NCBI GenBank assembly: GCA_030688605.1
Contig: JAUYJB010000167.1
Coordinates: forward strand, 1 to 59,978
Source of the DNA: Hyphomicrobiales bacterium
GTDB taxonomy: Bacteria > Pseudomonadota > Alphaproteobacteria > Rhizobiales > NORP267
Length of the DNA: 59,978 bases
Direction: 5' to 3'
Positions 40,155 to 48,519 of the stretch are shown here, in pieces. The position numbers and the translations under genes were made by a program. Numbering within the stretch: position 1 is the first letter of the stretch; the number at the start of each line of letters is the position of its first letter. The notes below the pieces were generated by a model. It was given only the letters and a program-made list of their open reading frames with translations. It was not told the DNA's origin and did no database searches.

Positions 40155-41203
40155 TGCGAATGTACTCCCTCATACTGCGGCAGCGGCGCCAGCTCGGGAA
40201 GACCGAGCCCTTCGAGCCGGATCGGCCGCGCCGGCGCCGCGGTGCGGCTTGCGGCGCGCAGGCGGGCAGAGCGGGCGCGCGGATTGGCGGTTATCTCCTC
40301 GGGCGTTGGCGTCTTGGCGCCGCGGAAAAGCGCCTTGAAGGTCGCCGCGGTCGGCGCTGCTTTTTTCGGAACGTGACGCGAGACGGACTCGCCACGGCCC
40401 GATGCCAAGGCGAAGAAGCGCTTGACGATACGGTCTTCCAGCGAATGAAAGGCGACGACGGCAAGCCGCCCGCCCTCGCCAAGCACCGCTTCGGCCGCAA
40501 ACAGGCCGCCGGCAAGTTCCTCCAATTCGCGATTTACGTAGACGCGCAGAGCCTGAAAGGTGCGTGTTGCCGGATGGATACGCTGGCCGGCCCGCCCGCC
40601 GACCACCCGCGATACAAGTCTCGCCAACGCGGCCGTGCGGACGATCGGCTGAGTTTCGCGTTCCTCCACGATCGCCCTGGCAATCGCCCTGGCGCGCTTC
40701 TCTTCCCCCAGAACGCGGATGATCCTCGCGAGATCCGCTTCCGCCAGGCCATTGACCACATCGGCCGCAGTCGCGCCCGTCTCCCCCATGCGCATGTCGA
40801 GCGGCCCGTCCTGGAGAAAGGAGAATCCGCGTTCAGGCGTTTCGAGCTGCATCGAGGAGACGCCGATGTCGAAGGCCACTCCATCGACGCTGCCGAGACC
40901 CGCCGCGGCGACATGGATGCCAAGGTCGGAAAAGCACCCCTCGCGCAGGATCAGCCGATCCGGATAGGCCCGCGCAAGAGCGGCCCCCGCTCTCGTGGCC
41001 TGCGGGTCGCGGTCGAGCGCCAGCACGGTGCAGATGGCGGCATCGAGAAAGGCGCGCGTATAGCCGCCGGCGCCAAAGGTGGCATCGACATAGATGCCGC
41101 CGTCCCTGGGCGCGATGGCCTCGATCACCTCGCTTAATAATACGGGAACGTGGCGGGCCGGTCCGCCAGCGACACCCCATTTCGTGCCGCGGCCCGCCAT
41201 CAT
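40151..41203 (-). CDS. rsmH: 16S rRNA m4C1402 methyltransferase RsmH
   Basis: A 350-residue methyltransferase. Motifs are RHVPVLLSEVIEAI near the start, VDATFGAGGYTRAFL for SAM binding, FDIGVSSMQLETPERGFSF and ATRTFQALRVYVNREL, all diagnostic for RsmH (formerly MraW). It methylates C1402 in the ribosomal P site. The ATG at 41203 overlaps the mraZ stop by 4 bases. Confidence 0.97.
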   Translation of the reverse strand: MMAGRGTKWGVAGGPARHVPVLLSEVIEAIAPRDGGIYVDATFGAGGYTRAFLDAAICTVLALDRDPQATRAGAALARAYPDRLILREGCFSDLGIHVAAAGLGSVDGVAFDIGVSSMQLETPERGFSFLQDGPLDMRMGETGATAADVVNGLAEADLARIIRVLGEEKRARAIARAIVEERETQPIVRTAALARLVSRVVGGRAGQRIHPATRTFQALRVYVNRELEELAGGLFAAEAVLGEGGRLAVVAFHSLEDRIVKRFFALASGRGESVSRHVPKKAAPTAATFKALFRGAKTPTPEEITANPRARSARLRAASRTAAPARPIRLEGLGLPELAPLPQYEGVHSQ

Positions 41204-41682
41204 TCCCGTCCTCCTGTTGGACCGGCGCCGGAGCGCCTTGCCGCACCAAGAAGCTGCTTGAGCTCACGGAGCCGGTCGCGTCCCTCGGCCAGATACGCCT
41301 CGAAACGGCCAGGCTCCCAAATCTGAAATTTGTATCCGAGACCGACGAAGGTGACGGCATCGGCAATCCCGGCATGGACCTTCAGCCGTTCGGACAGGAT
41401 CACCCGCCCGTCGGCATCGAGCCTCAGCATCTCGCTGACACCGAACAGGGCGGTTGCCAGATGATCGCGCTCGTCCGAATAGGGATTGAGATTGTCGAGC
41501 AGGCTGTGGATGGTCTCGATCAACCGGTTGCCTCCGGCGTCGAGCGCCTCCTCGTCCAGCGCCGGGTAGCAGAACACGCCCTCGCACGATTCCTTGGCGA
41601 GGATGTTGCGGAAGGACGCAGGGACAGACACGCGGCCCTTGGCATCGATCCGGTTGGTGTGTGTGGACACGAAATGGTCCAT
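41200..41682 (-). CDS. mraZ: Transcriptional regulator MraZ
   Basis: A 160-residue protein with two AbrB-like swapped-hairpin domains, marked by DAKGRVSVPASFR (about 14-26) and DADGRVILSERLK in the second half. MraZ forms a ring that binds direct repeats in front of its own gene and represses the dcw cluster in E. coli. GAGGGGGCG stands just before the ATG at 41682. A matching repeat array lies upstream at 41822-41856. Confidence 0.95.
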   Translation of the reverse strand: MDHFVSTHTNRIDAKGRVSVPASFRNILAKESCEGVFCYPALDEEALDAGGNRLIETIHSLLDNLNPYSDERDHLATALFGVSEMLRLDADGRVILSERLKVHAGIADAVTFVGLGYKFQIWEPGRFEAYLAEGRDRLRELKQLLGAARRSGAGPTGGRE

Positions 41683-41821
41683 CGCCCCCTCAACGCTACT
41701 GGCCTTCCCTTGTTCCGCTGGGCCTGTTCCCCCCAACGTCAAGGCTGCGGATTTGCGCCGTGCAGTCGCAAATGGCGCGCGACTTAGCCCAGACCGCCGC
41801 GCAACGCTCCATCACGGCTGA

Positions 41822-41856
41822 CGGGATACTATGGGATATCATGGGATTCTGTGGGC
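41822..41856. promoter_or_regulatory. Four MraZ-box repeats at 10-bp spacing
   Basis: On the plus strand CGGGA (41822), TGGGA (41832), TGGGA (41842) and TGGGC (41852) occur at exact 10-bp intervals, each separated by 5 bases. E. coli MraZ binds TGGGN repeats separated by 5 bases. The repeats overlap the candidate mraZ promoter, so binding would block RNA polymerase. The TGGG orientation is opposite to mraZ transcription. Confidence 0.8.
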
Positions 41857-41861
41857 GTCAA
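41833..41861 (-). promoter_or_regulatory. Candidate mraZ/dcw promoter
   Basis: Read on the minus strand, TTGACG (41861-41856) is followed after 17 bases by TATCCC (41838-41833). Transcription would begin near 41826, giving a leader of about 145 bases before mraZ. The -35 box is good; the -10 box is weak. The overlap with MraZ boxes supports the assignment. Confidence 0.55.
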
Positions 41862-41965
41862 TAAATCGACGCCCCAGTGGGCTGAAACGCGTTACTTATC
41901 ATCAATGGATGGTAAAGGTGGTTCGTTAACGACCCGTAACGGCACGTGAGCCAGGCGAAAATGGC

Positions 41966-41997
41966 GGCGCCCCCGCTCGTTTCCGGGCGGGGGCGCC
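41966..41997 (-). terminator. Terminator of the RNase P RNA gene
   Basis: GGCGCCCCCGC and GCGGGGGCGCC form a perfect 11-bp stem with a 10-base loop, and on the minus strand it is followed by GCCATTTTC. It lies 16 bases beyond the 3' end of the RNA. Confidence 0.8.
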
Positions 41998-42012
41998 ATT
42001 CGCATTTTCTGA

Positions 42013-42412
<400 letters not shown>

Positions 42413-42417
42413 ACTTA

Positions 42418-42447
42418 TCAATATGAACCCATATCCGGCAACGTCAA
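42418..42447 (-). promoter_or_regulatory. rnpB: Promoter of rnpB
   Basis: TTGACG (42447-42442) and TATTGA (42423-42418) on the minus strand are separated by 18 bases and place the start of transcription at about 42412, exactly where the P1 helix of the RNA begins. Confidence 0.75.
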
Positions 42448-42472
42448 GAGGCCGGGCCTGGCGGCAAATGCC

Positions 42473-43045
42473 CTAGGATGCCTCGGCGCCAGCGCTGCCG
42501 CGGCCCATGAGAGCCTGGACCCTGCTGCAATACAGCCGGCTGGTCCTGGTCATGCGCTTAGCATAGTGGCCGGCATTGTAACGCAGGATCGTGCCGCACA
42601 CGCTGCCGCCCGCGAGCTTGTAGGCGGTTCCGAGATAGCTCATGCCCCAGCGCAGATTGGTGTCCGGATCGTAAAGTGCTCGCGCGCTGCCCGTGAAGCC
42701 GATGCCGCGCGCGGTCTGAGGCTTGATCTGCATCAGGCCGATCTCGCCGGCCCGCCCACGGGCGCGTGGATTGTAGTTGCTTTCCAGCCGTACCACCGCG
42801 CGAGCCAACGCCACTGGAACGCCGTGGCGGCGGGCGTGGTTGGCGACCAGTGCGCGGAGATGCGCCGAGGATCCCTCAATACCCGACATTGGCGAAGTCT
42901 CGTCAGCGCCGAACGGTGAAGCCGCGCCGACCGGCGCCGATGGATCGCCCCGAAATCCTTTTGCCGCGACCGCTGGCGGAAAGGCCAGCAGCACAGCCGC
43001 CATGACGGCGCCAATACCGAGGTTACGCACATACCCTATTTGCAT
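42473..43045 (-). CDS. SLT-type lytic transglycosylase
   Basis: A 190-residue exported enzyme that cuts peptidoglycan glycan strands. A signal peptide (about 1-28, ending AVAA) precedes the lysozyme-like domain: ARAVVRLESNYNPRARG with the catalytic Glu, GEIGLMQIKPQTARGIG, NLRWGMSYLG and RYNAGH. AGGAGAT stands 5 bases before the ATG at 43045. The gene ends about 60 bases upstream of rnpB on the same strand. The upstream region is unusually AT-rich. Confidence 0.92.
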   Translation of the reverse strand: MQIGYVRNLGIGAVMAAVLLAFPPAVAAKGFRGDPSAPVGAASPFGADETSPMSGIEGSSAHLRALVANHARRHGVPVALARAVVRLESNYNPRARGRAGEIGLMQIKPQTARGIGFTGSARALYDPDTNLRWGMSYLGTAYKLAGGSVCGTILRYNAGHYAKRMTRTSRLYCSRVQALMGRGSAGAEAS

Positions 43046-43251
43046 CCGGATCTCCTTTTGTTGAAGTGCGATGGCCGCACGACGTAAGCGGTGATCTGGG
43101 TGCAATATTGTGGTAAATAAGGCATTAATGTGACCATTTCATGGAATCGATTGCCAAAATACTTAACGTTTTTACTGTTCAAATCGAATACATAATTTGT
43201 AACTGAGATATTTTCGGCGTGATGTTGCAAAAAGATGCCTAAAAGCTATTC

Positions 43252-44022
43252 TCAATTTGAATCAATTTCACCAAAAACTTGCCGAAGCAACGACCGCAAT
43301 GTCTCAATTGTCGAAGAGTCAGCCCGCCCGTCGACTTTTACCTGGCGGAAATGCCGCTGGAAGGCGGCCACCACGTCGCCCGTCGCTTCGTCGAAGACGG
43401 CGTTGACCGTCAGCGCGTAGCCGAAGCGGACGAGATCGCGCTGCAGCCCGGCGATGACAGGACCGGCATCGCCAGGCCCAAGATCGTCACCGGTCAGGAT
43501 CGGCGCAGGCTCGATCCACAGCCCGACGCCGGCGCGCGCAAGCCGCGCCCAATCGAACTTCTCGCCCGGATCGCTCTTGCGCCGGGGCGCCACGTCGGAA
43601 TGGGCCAGCACCCGTTGCGGCGCAATGGCGCGGCGTTCCACGATATCGCGGCACAGCGCTTCCACCGCCTGCATCTGCGCCTCGGGAAAGTCCGGGTAGC
43701 CACCGTCATGGCCGGGATTGGCGATCTCAACGCCGATGGAGCAGGAATTGATGTCCTGTTCGCCGGCCCAGGCAGCGATGCCCGCGTGCCAGGCGCGGCG
43801 TGCCTCGGCGACGAGCTGGACGATGCCCCCGTCCTCGAAGACGAAATAATGGCAGCTCACTTCGGAAGCCGGGTCGCACAGCCATTCGAGCGCGCCGAGC
43901 GCGTCCGGCATGCCGGTATAGTGCAGAAGCAGCATGTCGGGCTCGGCCCCGCCGCGGCGCATATTGTGGTTCGGCGAAGGCCGGACCTCGTCTGCAAGCC
44001 GCGTATCGGCCGCAAGGCTCAA
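43252..44022 (-). CDS. N-acetylmuramoyl-L-alanine amidase with peptidoglycan-binding domain
   Basis: A 256-residue AmiD/AmpD-like amidase (Amidase_2 fold). Zinc ligands are His in LLLHYTGM (about 34), His in LAHSDVAP (about 141) and Asp in RKSDPG; SIGVEIANPG is a core motif. A peptidoglycan-binding type 1 domain follows (GLQRDLVRFGYALTV to the end). No signal peptide, so it probably recycles muropeptides in the cytoplasm. The TTG at 44022 overlaps the upstream gene stop by 4 bases and begins MSLAADTRLADEVRPSPNH, in line with relatives. Confidence 0.92.
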   Translation of the reverse strand: MSLAADTRLADEVRPSPNHNMRRGGAEPDMLLLHYTGMPDALGALEWLCDPASEVSCHYFVFEDGGIVQLVAEARRAWHAGIAAWAGEQDINSCSIGVEIANPGHDGGYPDFPEAQMQAVEALCRDIVERRAIAPQRVLAHSDVAPRRKSDPGEKFDWARLARAGVGLWIEPAPILTGDDLGPGDAGPVIAGLQRDLVRFGYALTVNAVFDEATGDVVAAFQRHFRQVKVDGRADSSTIETLRSLLRQVFGEIDSN

Positions 44023-44726
44023 AGCCTGCGCTCCTTGGCGATGCGTTCATAGGCTTCGTTGATCGCCGCCAAACGGTCGTTGGCAATGCTCACGAATTCC
44101 ACCGGCACGCCGCGGGCGATCAGCCGGTCGGGATGGTGTTCGGCCACAAGCTTCCGATAATGGCGCTTGATCTCGGCGCCACTGGCCTCGCGCGAGATGC
44201 CGAGTACGAGATAGGGGTCGCGATCCCGAGCGCGTACATGGCGCGCGGCGATCTGCTCGAAGCAGGTCTCGTCGATGCCGAAAATCTCCGCCACCCGGGA
44301 AAGAAAGCCAAGCTCGCGCTCATGCACGATGCCGTCGGCCTTGGCGATCTGGAACAGCCCGTCAATGATATCCTCGAGGATTTCCTCACCGTCCGGATAG
44401 AGATCGCGAATGCGCTTTGCATAGATCTCGAAACCGGCAATGTCTTGCTTGGCGAGATCGAACAGGCGCTTGACATTCGCCTCCTCGCCCTCGGGCACCG
44501 CGAACAGGTCACGGAAGGCGTCCACCTCCGAGCTGGCGACGACGCCATCCGCCTTGGCCATCTTTGCAGCGAGCGCGATCATGGCGACAGAGAAGGCGAC
44601 GCGCCGGCGCCCATCGGCGGAGCCGTAGTTCGAGACCGTCTCGATCAACCGGTCGACGAGCGGGCCCAAACCGGTGCCCTGCGCCACGCGGCTGGCGATC
44701 TCACCAATGCGTCCCCAGGTGGTCAT
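44019..44726 (-). CDS. TerB/DjlA-like protein with C-terminal J domain
   Basis: A 235-residue DjlA-type co-chaperone. Residues about 50-150 form a TerB-like helical domain (KMAKADGVVASSEVDAF and QIAKADGIVHERELGFL are paired acidic motifs). The C-terminal J domain has HPD (198-200), which stimulates DnaK ATPase, and INEAYERI at the end. Unlike E. coli DjlA there is no membrane segment. An earlier TTG at 44735 is an alternative start. The gene is coupled to the amidase behind it. Confidence 0.88.
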   Translation of the reverse strand: MTTWGRIGEIASRVAQGTGLGPLVDRLIETVSNYGSADGRRRVAFSVAMIALAAKMAKADGVVASSEVDAFRDLFAVPEGEEANVKRLFDLAKQDIAGFEIYAKRIRDLYPDGEEILEDIIDGLFQIAKADGIVHERELGFLSRVAEIFGIDETCFEQIAARHVRARDRDPYLVLGISREASGAEIKRHYRKLVAEHHPDRLIARGVPVEFVSIANDRLAAINEAYERIAKERRL

Positions 44727-44793
44727 GGCGGCCAACTTACGTGACTCGGCGCAAAACTGGCGAGGGGTATGTATTCACGCTTTGCCTTTCGCT

Positions 44794-45348
44794 TCAAAGC
44801 GAGGTCGCGGCCCGCGCGGCCTGGTCGTAGTGGCCGGACAGCGCACGCAGGAAGCTGCCGAGCTGGCGCAGCATCTCCTCGTCAGGGCCTGTCGACTTCA
44901 CCGCTGCGACCAGCAGTTGCTCGCGCACCCTCGCATATCGGGTGCAGGCCTCGCCGCCGGACTGCGTAACCTCCACGACCTTTTCCTTGCCTTCGCGCCG
45001 GCTTCGTACAAGCCGCATCCGTTCGAGCTTCTTGATCGAATAGGCAACCGTGTGCGTGTCCTCGACGGAAAGCACATGGCAGATGTCGGCAAGCTTCTTC
45101 GGCCGTCCGCGATGAGCGACATTATGCAGAACCAGCACGTCCAGCGGTGCGAGTCCTGACACTCCGGCCGCCGCCATCGCGCGCACCATCCAGCGGCCGA
45201 AGGCGAATTGCGCCAGGATGAGCCCAAACTCCACCTCGCTCAGGCCCGGCGAGGCCCCGGCGGCGAGATGTGTCGACGACACGATGGGCCCGATCTCAGC
45301 TGACGCCGTTGCCCGCTCCGTGTTGTTCTCGTCTTGCATGGCATGCAT
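44794..45348 (-). CDS. MarR-family transcriptional regulator
   Basis: A 184-residue winged-helix regulator. The DNA-binding part runs from about residue 60 to 130 with LDVLVLHNVAHRGRPKKLADICHVL and KKLERMRLVRSRREGKEK (wing). It follows the TRAP permease gene by 36 bases on the same strand, so it is a likely controller of the transporter and the divergent oxoprolinase. GGGAGG precedes the ATG at 45348. The ligand is unknown. Confidence 0.85.
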   Translation of the reverse strand: MHAMQDENNTERATASAEIGPIVSSTHLAAGASPGLSEVEFGLILAQFAFGRWMVRAMAAAGVSGLAPLDVLVLHNVAHRGRPKKLADICHVLSVEDTHTVAYSIKKLERMRLVRSRREGKEKVVEVTQSGGEACTRYARVREQLLVAAVKSTGPDEEMLRQLGSFLRALSGHYDQAARAATSL

Positions 45349-45384
45349 GGCATCCTCCCATTAATCGGCGCGCGAACCGCGCGC

Positions 45385-46689
45385 CTATCTCTCAAGCATG
45401 GTGCGGGGCAACCAGAGGGCCAGATCGGGCACCGCCACGAGCAATGCGACCGCCACGATCAGCAACAGAAAGAACGGCAGGGCCGCAACCGCGACCTGCA
45501 GAATGTTGCGCCCCGTCAGCCCCTGCAGCACGAACAGATTGAACCCGACCGGCGGCGTGATCTGGCTCATCTCCACAACGAGCACCAGATAGATGCCGAA
45601 CCAGATAGGGTCGATGCCGGCGGCCTCGATCATCGGCAGGATGACCGCGGTGGTCAGGACGACGATGGAAATGCCATCGAGAAAACATCCCAGGATAATG
45701 AAGAACGCGGTCAGTGCCGCGATCAGCGCAAAGGGGCTCAGGTTGAACGACCCGATCCAGGCGGCCAGGGCGCGCGGCAGCCCCGCATAGCCCATCGAAA
45801 CCGAGAGAAAGGCCGCGCCTGCCAGAATGAAAGCGATCATACACGACGTCATGGTGGCGCCAGTCAGCCCGGCGAGGAAGTTCTTGGCGCTGAGATCGCC
45901 GTGGGTCCAGGCCAGAAACAACGCTAGCGCCACGCCGACCGCCGCCGCATCGGTGGGGCTTGCCAGCCCCGTATAGATCGACCCGATCACGCCGGCTATA
46001 AGCAGGGCGACCGGGATCAGGCGACGCGAGGCCCACGCCCGCTCCACGAAACCGACGCGCGGCTCCGGCTCCGGAAACCGTTCACGGTTGAGGCCGGACC
46101 AGACCATCACATAGGCCATGTAAAGTGCGATCACGACCGCGCCGGGCACCACGCCGGCAATGAACAGTCGGGCAATCGATTCCTCGGTCGCCACGCCGTA
46201 GACAATCAGGATGATCGAGGGGGGGATCAGCAGGCCGAGCGTGCCCGAGCCGGCGATCGTCCCGATCACCATCTTCTCGTCATAGCCGCGCCGCATGAGT
46301 TCGGGGATGGAGACCTTGCCGACGGTGGCGCAGGTCGCCGCCGAAGAGCCCGATACGGCCGCGAACAGGGCGCAGCCGAGGATATTGACATGCAGCAACC
46401 GACCCGGCAGCCGGCCAAGCCACGGCGCCAGACCCGAAAACAAATCGCCTGAGAGCCGCGAGCGGAACAAGATCTCGCCCATCCAGATGAACAGCGGCAG
46501 GGCCGCCAGCGACCATTCCGCAGACACGCTCCAGACCGACGTGGCCAGCACCTTTCCGACTGGCGCGGTGGAGAATAGCAGCAACGCCGCAAACCCCGCC
46601 GCAAACAGCGAGAAGGCCACCCAGACGCCACTGGCGAGCAGCGCGAAGAGCAGGACGATGAGGCCGAGCGCTAAGCCGATGTCCCCCAT
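45385..46689 (-). CDS. TRAP transporter large permease (DctM)
   Basis: A 434-residue inner-membrane protein with about 12 helices, the sodium-coupled translocation subunit of a TRAP transporter. Hallmarks are ALPLFIWMGEILFRS, ILGCALFAAVSGSSAATCATVG, GTIAGSGTLGLLIPPSIILIVYG and the C-terminal EMSQITPPVGFNLFVLQG. It follows dctQ by 5 bases. Confidence 0.95.
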   Translation of the reverse strand: MGDIGLALGLIVLLFALLASGVWVAFSLFAAGFAALLLFSTAPVGKVLATSVWSVSAEWSLAALPLFIWMGEILFRSRLSGDLFSGLAPWLGRLPGRLLHVNILGCALFAAVSGSSAATCATVGKVSIPELMRRGYDEKMVIGTIAGSGTLGLLIPPSIILIVYGVATEESIARLFIAGVVPGAVVIALYMAYVMVWSGLNRERFPEPEPRVGFVERAWASRRLIPVALLIAGVIGSIYTGLASPTDAAAVGVALALFLAWTHGDLSAKNFLAGLTGATMTSCMIAFILAGAAFLSVSMGYAGLPRALAAWIGSFNLSPFALIAALTAFFIILGCFLDGISIVVLTTAVILPMIEAAGIDPIWFGIYLVLVVEMSQITPPVGFNLFVLQGLTGRNILQVAVAALPFFLLLIVAVALLVAVPDLALWLPRTMLER

Positions 46690-46694
46690 CCGCC

Positions 46695-47252
46695 CTACTC
46701 CTCCATCAGCTGGCGAAACTCCGCCTCGGTTTCCGTGTAGGGCGGCTTGCCCCCCTTGAGCAAGGTGACCAGTGAATCTCCGGTTGCGACTGCCAGAGCT
46801 GCCAGCCCCAGGGTCATCGCAAGCTGCGGAACCCAGATCGGAATGGCAACGAGCCCGGAAGAGAGGTCACCGAACCGCCGGGATTCGGCGGTCAACCGGG
46901 CGGCAAAGACGAGAAAATAGATGACAAAGGCAAAGGCAAAGCCGGCGCTGAATATCTCGCAGGCACGCCGCGCCCCGTCAGGCAACCGGGTAAGGAAGAG
47001 ACTGACCCGGATATGGGCGCCGCTGCGGAAGCTCCCGGCGAGAGCGAAAAACGTCCCCGTCGCCAGGAAATAGCCGGCGAAGTCGGCATAGGAGGGAATG
47101 AGCAATCCGATCGCGTTGCCGCTCGCGAACTCGACGGCCGCATCGAGCACATTCAACCCGACCTGCGCCAGAACCGTCACCAGTATCAGCGCCAGAAACA
47201 GCGCCGCGAGCCCGCGGCTCAGCGCGTAAAGCGTCTCCAGGGCGTGCCGCAT
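46695..47252 (-). CDS. TRAP transporter small permease (DctQ)
   Basis: A 185-residue membrane protein with four helices. SYADFAGYFLATGTFFALAGSFRSGAHIRV is the DctQ-type core, with the conserved HIRV motif. It pairs with DctM. A strong intercistronic hairpin at 47283-47310 separates it from the binding-protein gene. About 40 percent of residues are hydrophobic. Confidence 0.92.
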   Translation of the reverse strand: MRHALETLYALSRGLAALFLALILVTVLAQVGLNVLDAAVEFASGNAIGLLIPSYADFAGYFLATGTFFALAGSFRSGAHIRVSLFLTRLPDGARRACEIFSAGFAFAFVIYFLVFAARLTAESRRFGDLSSGLVAIPIWVPQLAMTLGLAALAVATGDSLVTLLKGGKPPYTETEAEFRQLMEE

Positions 47253-47282
47253 GGCCGCGACCTCTCACTGCAACTCCGATTC

Positions 47283-47310
47283 TCCGGGCAGGCTTGCCGG
47301 CCCGCCCGGA
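47283..47310 (-). other. Intercistronic stem-loop between dctP and dctQ
   Basis: On the minus strand TCCGGGCGGGC and GCCTGCCCGGA form an 11-bp stem with one G-U pair and a 6-base loop. There is no T run, so it is more likely to protect the upstream dctP message or attenuate the permease genes than to end transcription fully. Solute-binding protein genes often carry such stems. Confidence 0.65.
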
Positions 47311-47330
47311 TCCATTCGGTAGAGCGGAGA

Positions 47331-48308
47331 CTACATGGCCTTGTAGCCGTCGATAACGGCCTCGCCGTCCGCGCCGGCGTTCTTGAGCCATTCCTGCGTC
47401 ATGGTCTCGCCGATTTCGCGCATCGACGCGGCGAGCGCCTCCGACGGCTTGGCGACGTTGAGCCCATTGTCGGCCAGCGTCTTTGTCTGGGTCGCAGTCT
47501 CCTGCTTGGAGGCCTTCCAGCCGCGCGTCTCCGCTGCCTTGGCCGCATCGAGCAGGGCGTTGCGCGTCGCCCCGTCGAGCGAGGCGAAGGCATCCTTGTT
47601 CACGACCACGATGTTCTTCGGTAGCCATGCCTGCGTATCGTAGTAGTGCGACAGGAAATCCCACACTTTCGAGTTCACGCCGGTCGAGGGCGAAGTAATC
47701 ATGGCATCGACCCGGCCCGTGGCGAAGCCCTGGGGAATGTCAGGCACCTCGATCTGCGTCGGCACCGCGCCGGCAAGTTGCGCCAAGCGCTCCGTCGCCG
47801 CGTTGTAGGCCCGGAACTTAACCCCCTTCAGGTCCTGAATGGTGTTGAGTTCCTTCTTGGCATAGACGCCCTGTGGCGGCCACGGCACGGCAAACAGGAT
47901 CGTCAAACCCTGCTTCGCCAACGCATCCTCGGTCCTTTCACGCGACGCGTTCCACAGCTTGGCCGCGGCATCGTAGCTGTTGGCCAGAAATGGCACTGAA
48001 TCGATACCGAAGACAGGGTTCTCGTTGGCCAGCGTGGATAACAGAAATTCACCGATCGCCACCTGCCCGGAGCGGACCGCGTTCTTGATTTCGGGATGCT
48101 TGATCAGCGAACCCCCGGAATGAACCGCTATCGTAAGCTCGCCGTTGGTCGCCGCCTTCACGTCCTCGGCAAACTTGATGATATTCTGCGTATGGAAGTT
48201 TGTTTCGCCGTAAGGCGTCGGCATGTCCCACTTGGTTTGGGAGAATGCCGGAAAAGACAGGCCGAGCGTAAGCGCCCCGGCGGTGGCCCAACGTATCATC
48301 CTGTTCAT
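47331..48308 (-). CDS. TRAP transporter solute-binding protein (DctP)
   Basis: A 325-residue periplasmic binding protein. A signal peptide (about 1-23, ending AFSQ) leads into a DctP fold with TNGELTIAVHSGGSL, LKGVKFRAYN (containing the conserved arginine that binds a carboxylate) and NIVVVNKDAFASL. The ligand is therefore likely an organic acid or amino-acid derivative. GGGAGG precedes the ATG at 48308. It is the first gene of the minus-strand operon, divergent from the oxoprolinase, which suggests the enzyme acts on the imported compound. Confidence 0.93.
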   Translation of the reverse strand: MNRMIRWATAGALTLGLSFPAFSQTKWDMPTPYGETNFHTQNIIKFAEDVKAATNGELTIAVHSGGSLIKHPEIKNAVRSGQVAIGEFLLSTLANENPVFGIDSVPFLANSYDAAAKLWNASRERTEDALAKQGLTILFAVPWPPQGVYAKKELNTIQDLKGVKFRAYNAATERLAQLAGAVPTQIEVPDIPQGFATGRVDAMITSPSTGVNSKVWDFLSHYYDTQAWLPKNIVVVNKDAFASLDGATRNALLDAAKAAETRGWKASKQETATQTKTLADNGLNVAKPSEALAASMREIGETMTQEWLKNAGADGEAVIDGYKAM

Positions 48309-48371
48309 GATGTCCTCCCTGAATTGACCTTCCTGATGGATCAGTGGAGCCGCACGAAATTAACGATTAGA

Positions 48372-48406
48372 AATTATCTATAATTCGTTGACGAAATGCA
48401 AGCATT
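48372..48406. promoter_or_regulatory. Palindromes in the shared promoter region of the TRAP and oxoprolinase genes
   Basis: AATTATCTATAATT (48372-48385) is a 6+2+6 palindrome and AATGCAAGCATT (48395-48406) is a 5+2+5 palindrome, in an AT-rich patch between the two divergent genes. A TTGACG at 48388-48393 could be the -35 box of the plus-strand gene. The MarR protein of this locus is the obvious candidate to bind, though GntR-type factors bind similar sites. Confidence 0.45.
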
Positions 48407-48519
48407 GTGATTTTCCTTGTGCATTGGCGCCCCGCGCCGAGGAGGAACGCCCTGGCAAGGGAGTCAAGCGCTTCGCGACGCTCCTGTAAAGGCGGAGACT
48501 CGACGGAAACGAGGGACTG

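Noticed and set aside
43036-43230. 64-codon frame in the AT-rich island
   Set aside because: No ribosome binding site and no recognisable product; low GC alone makes it unreliable in either direction.
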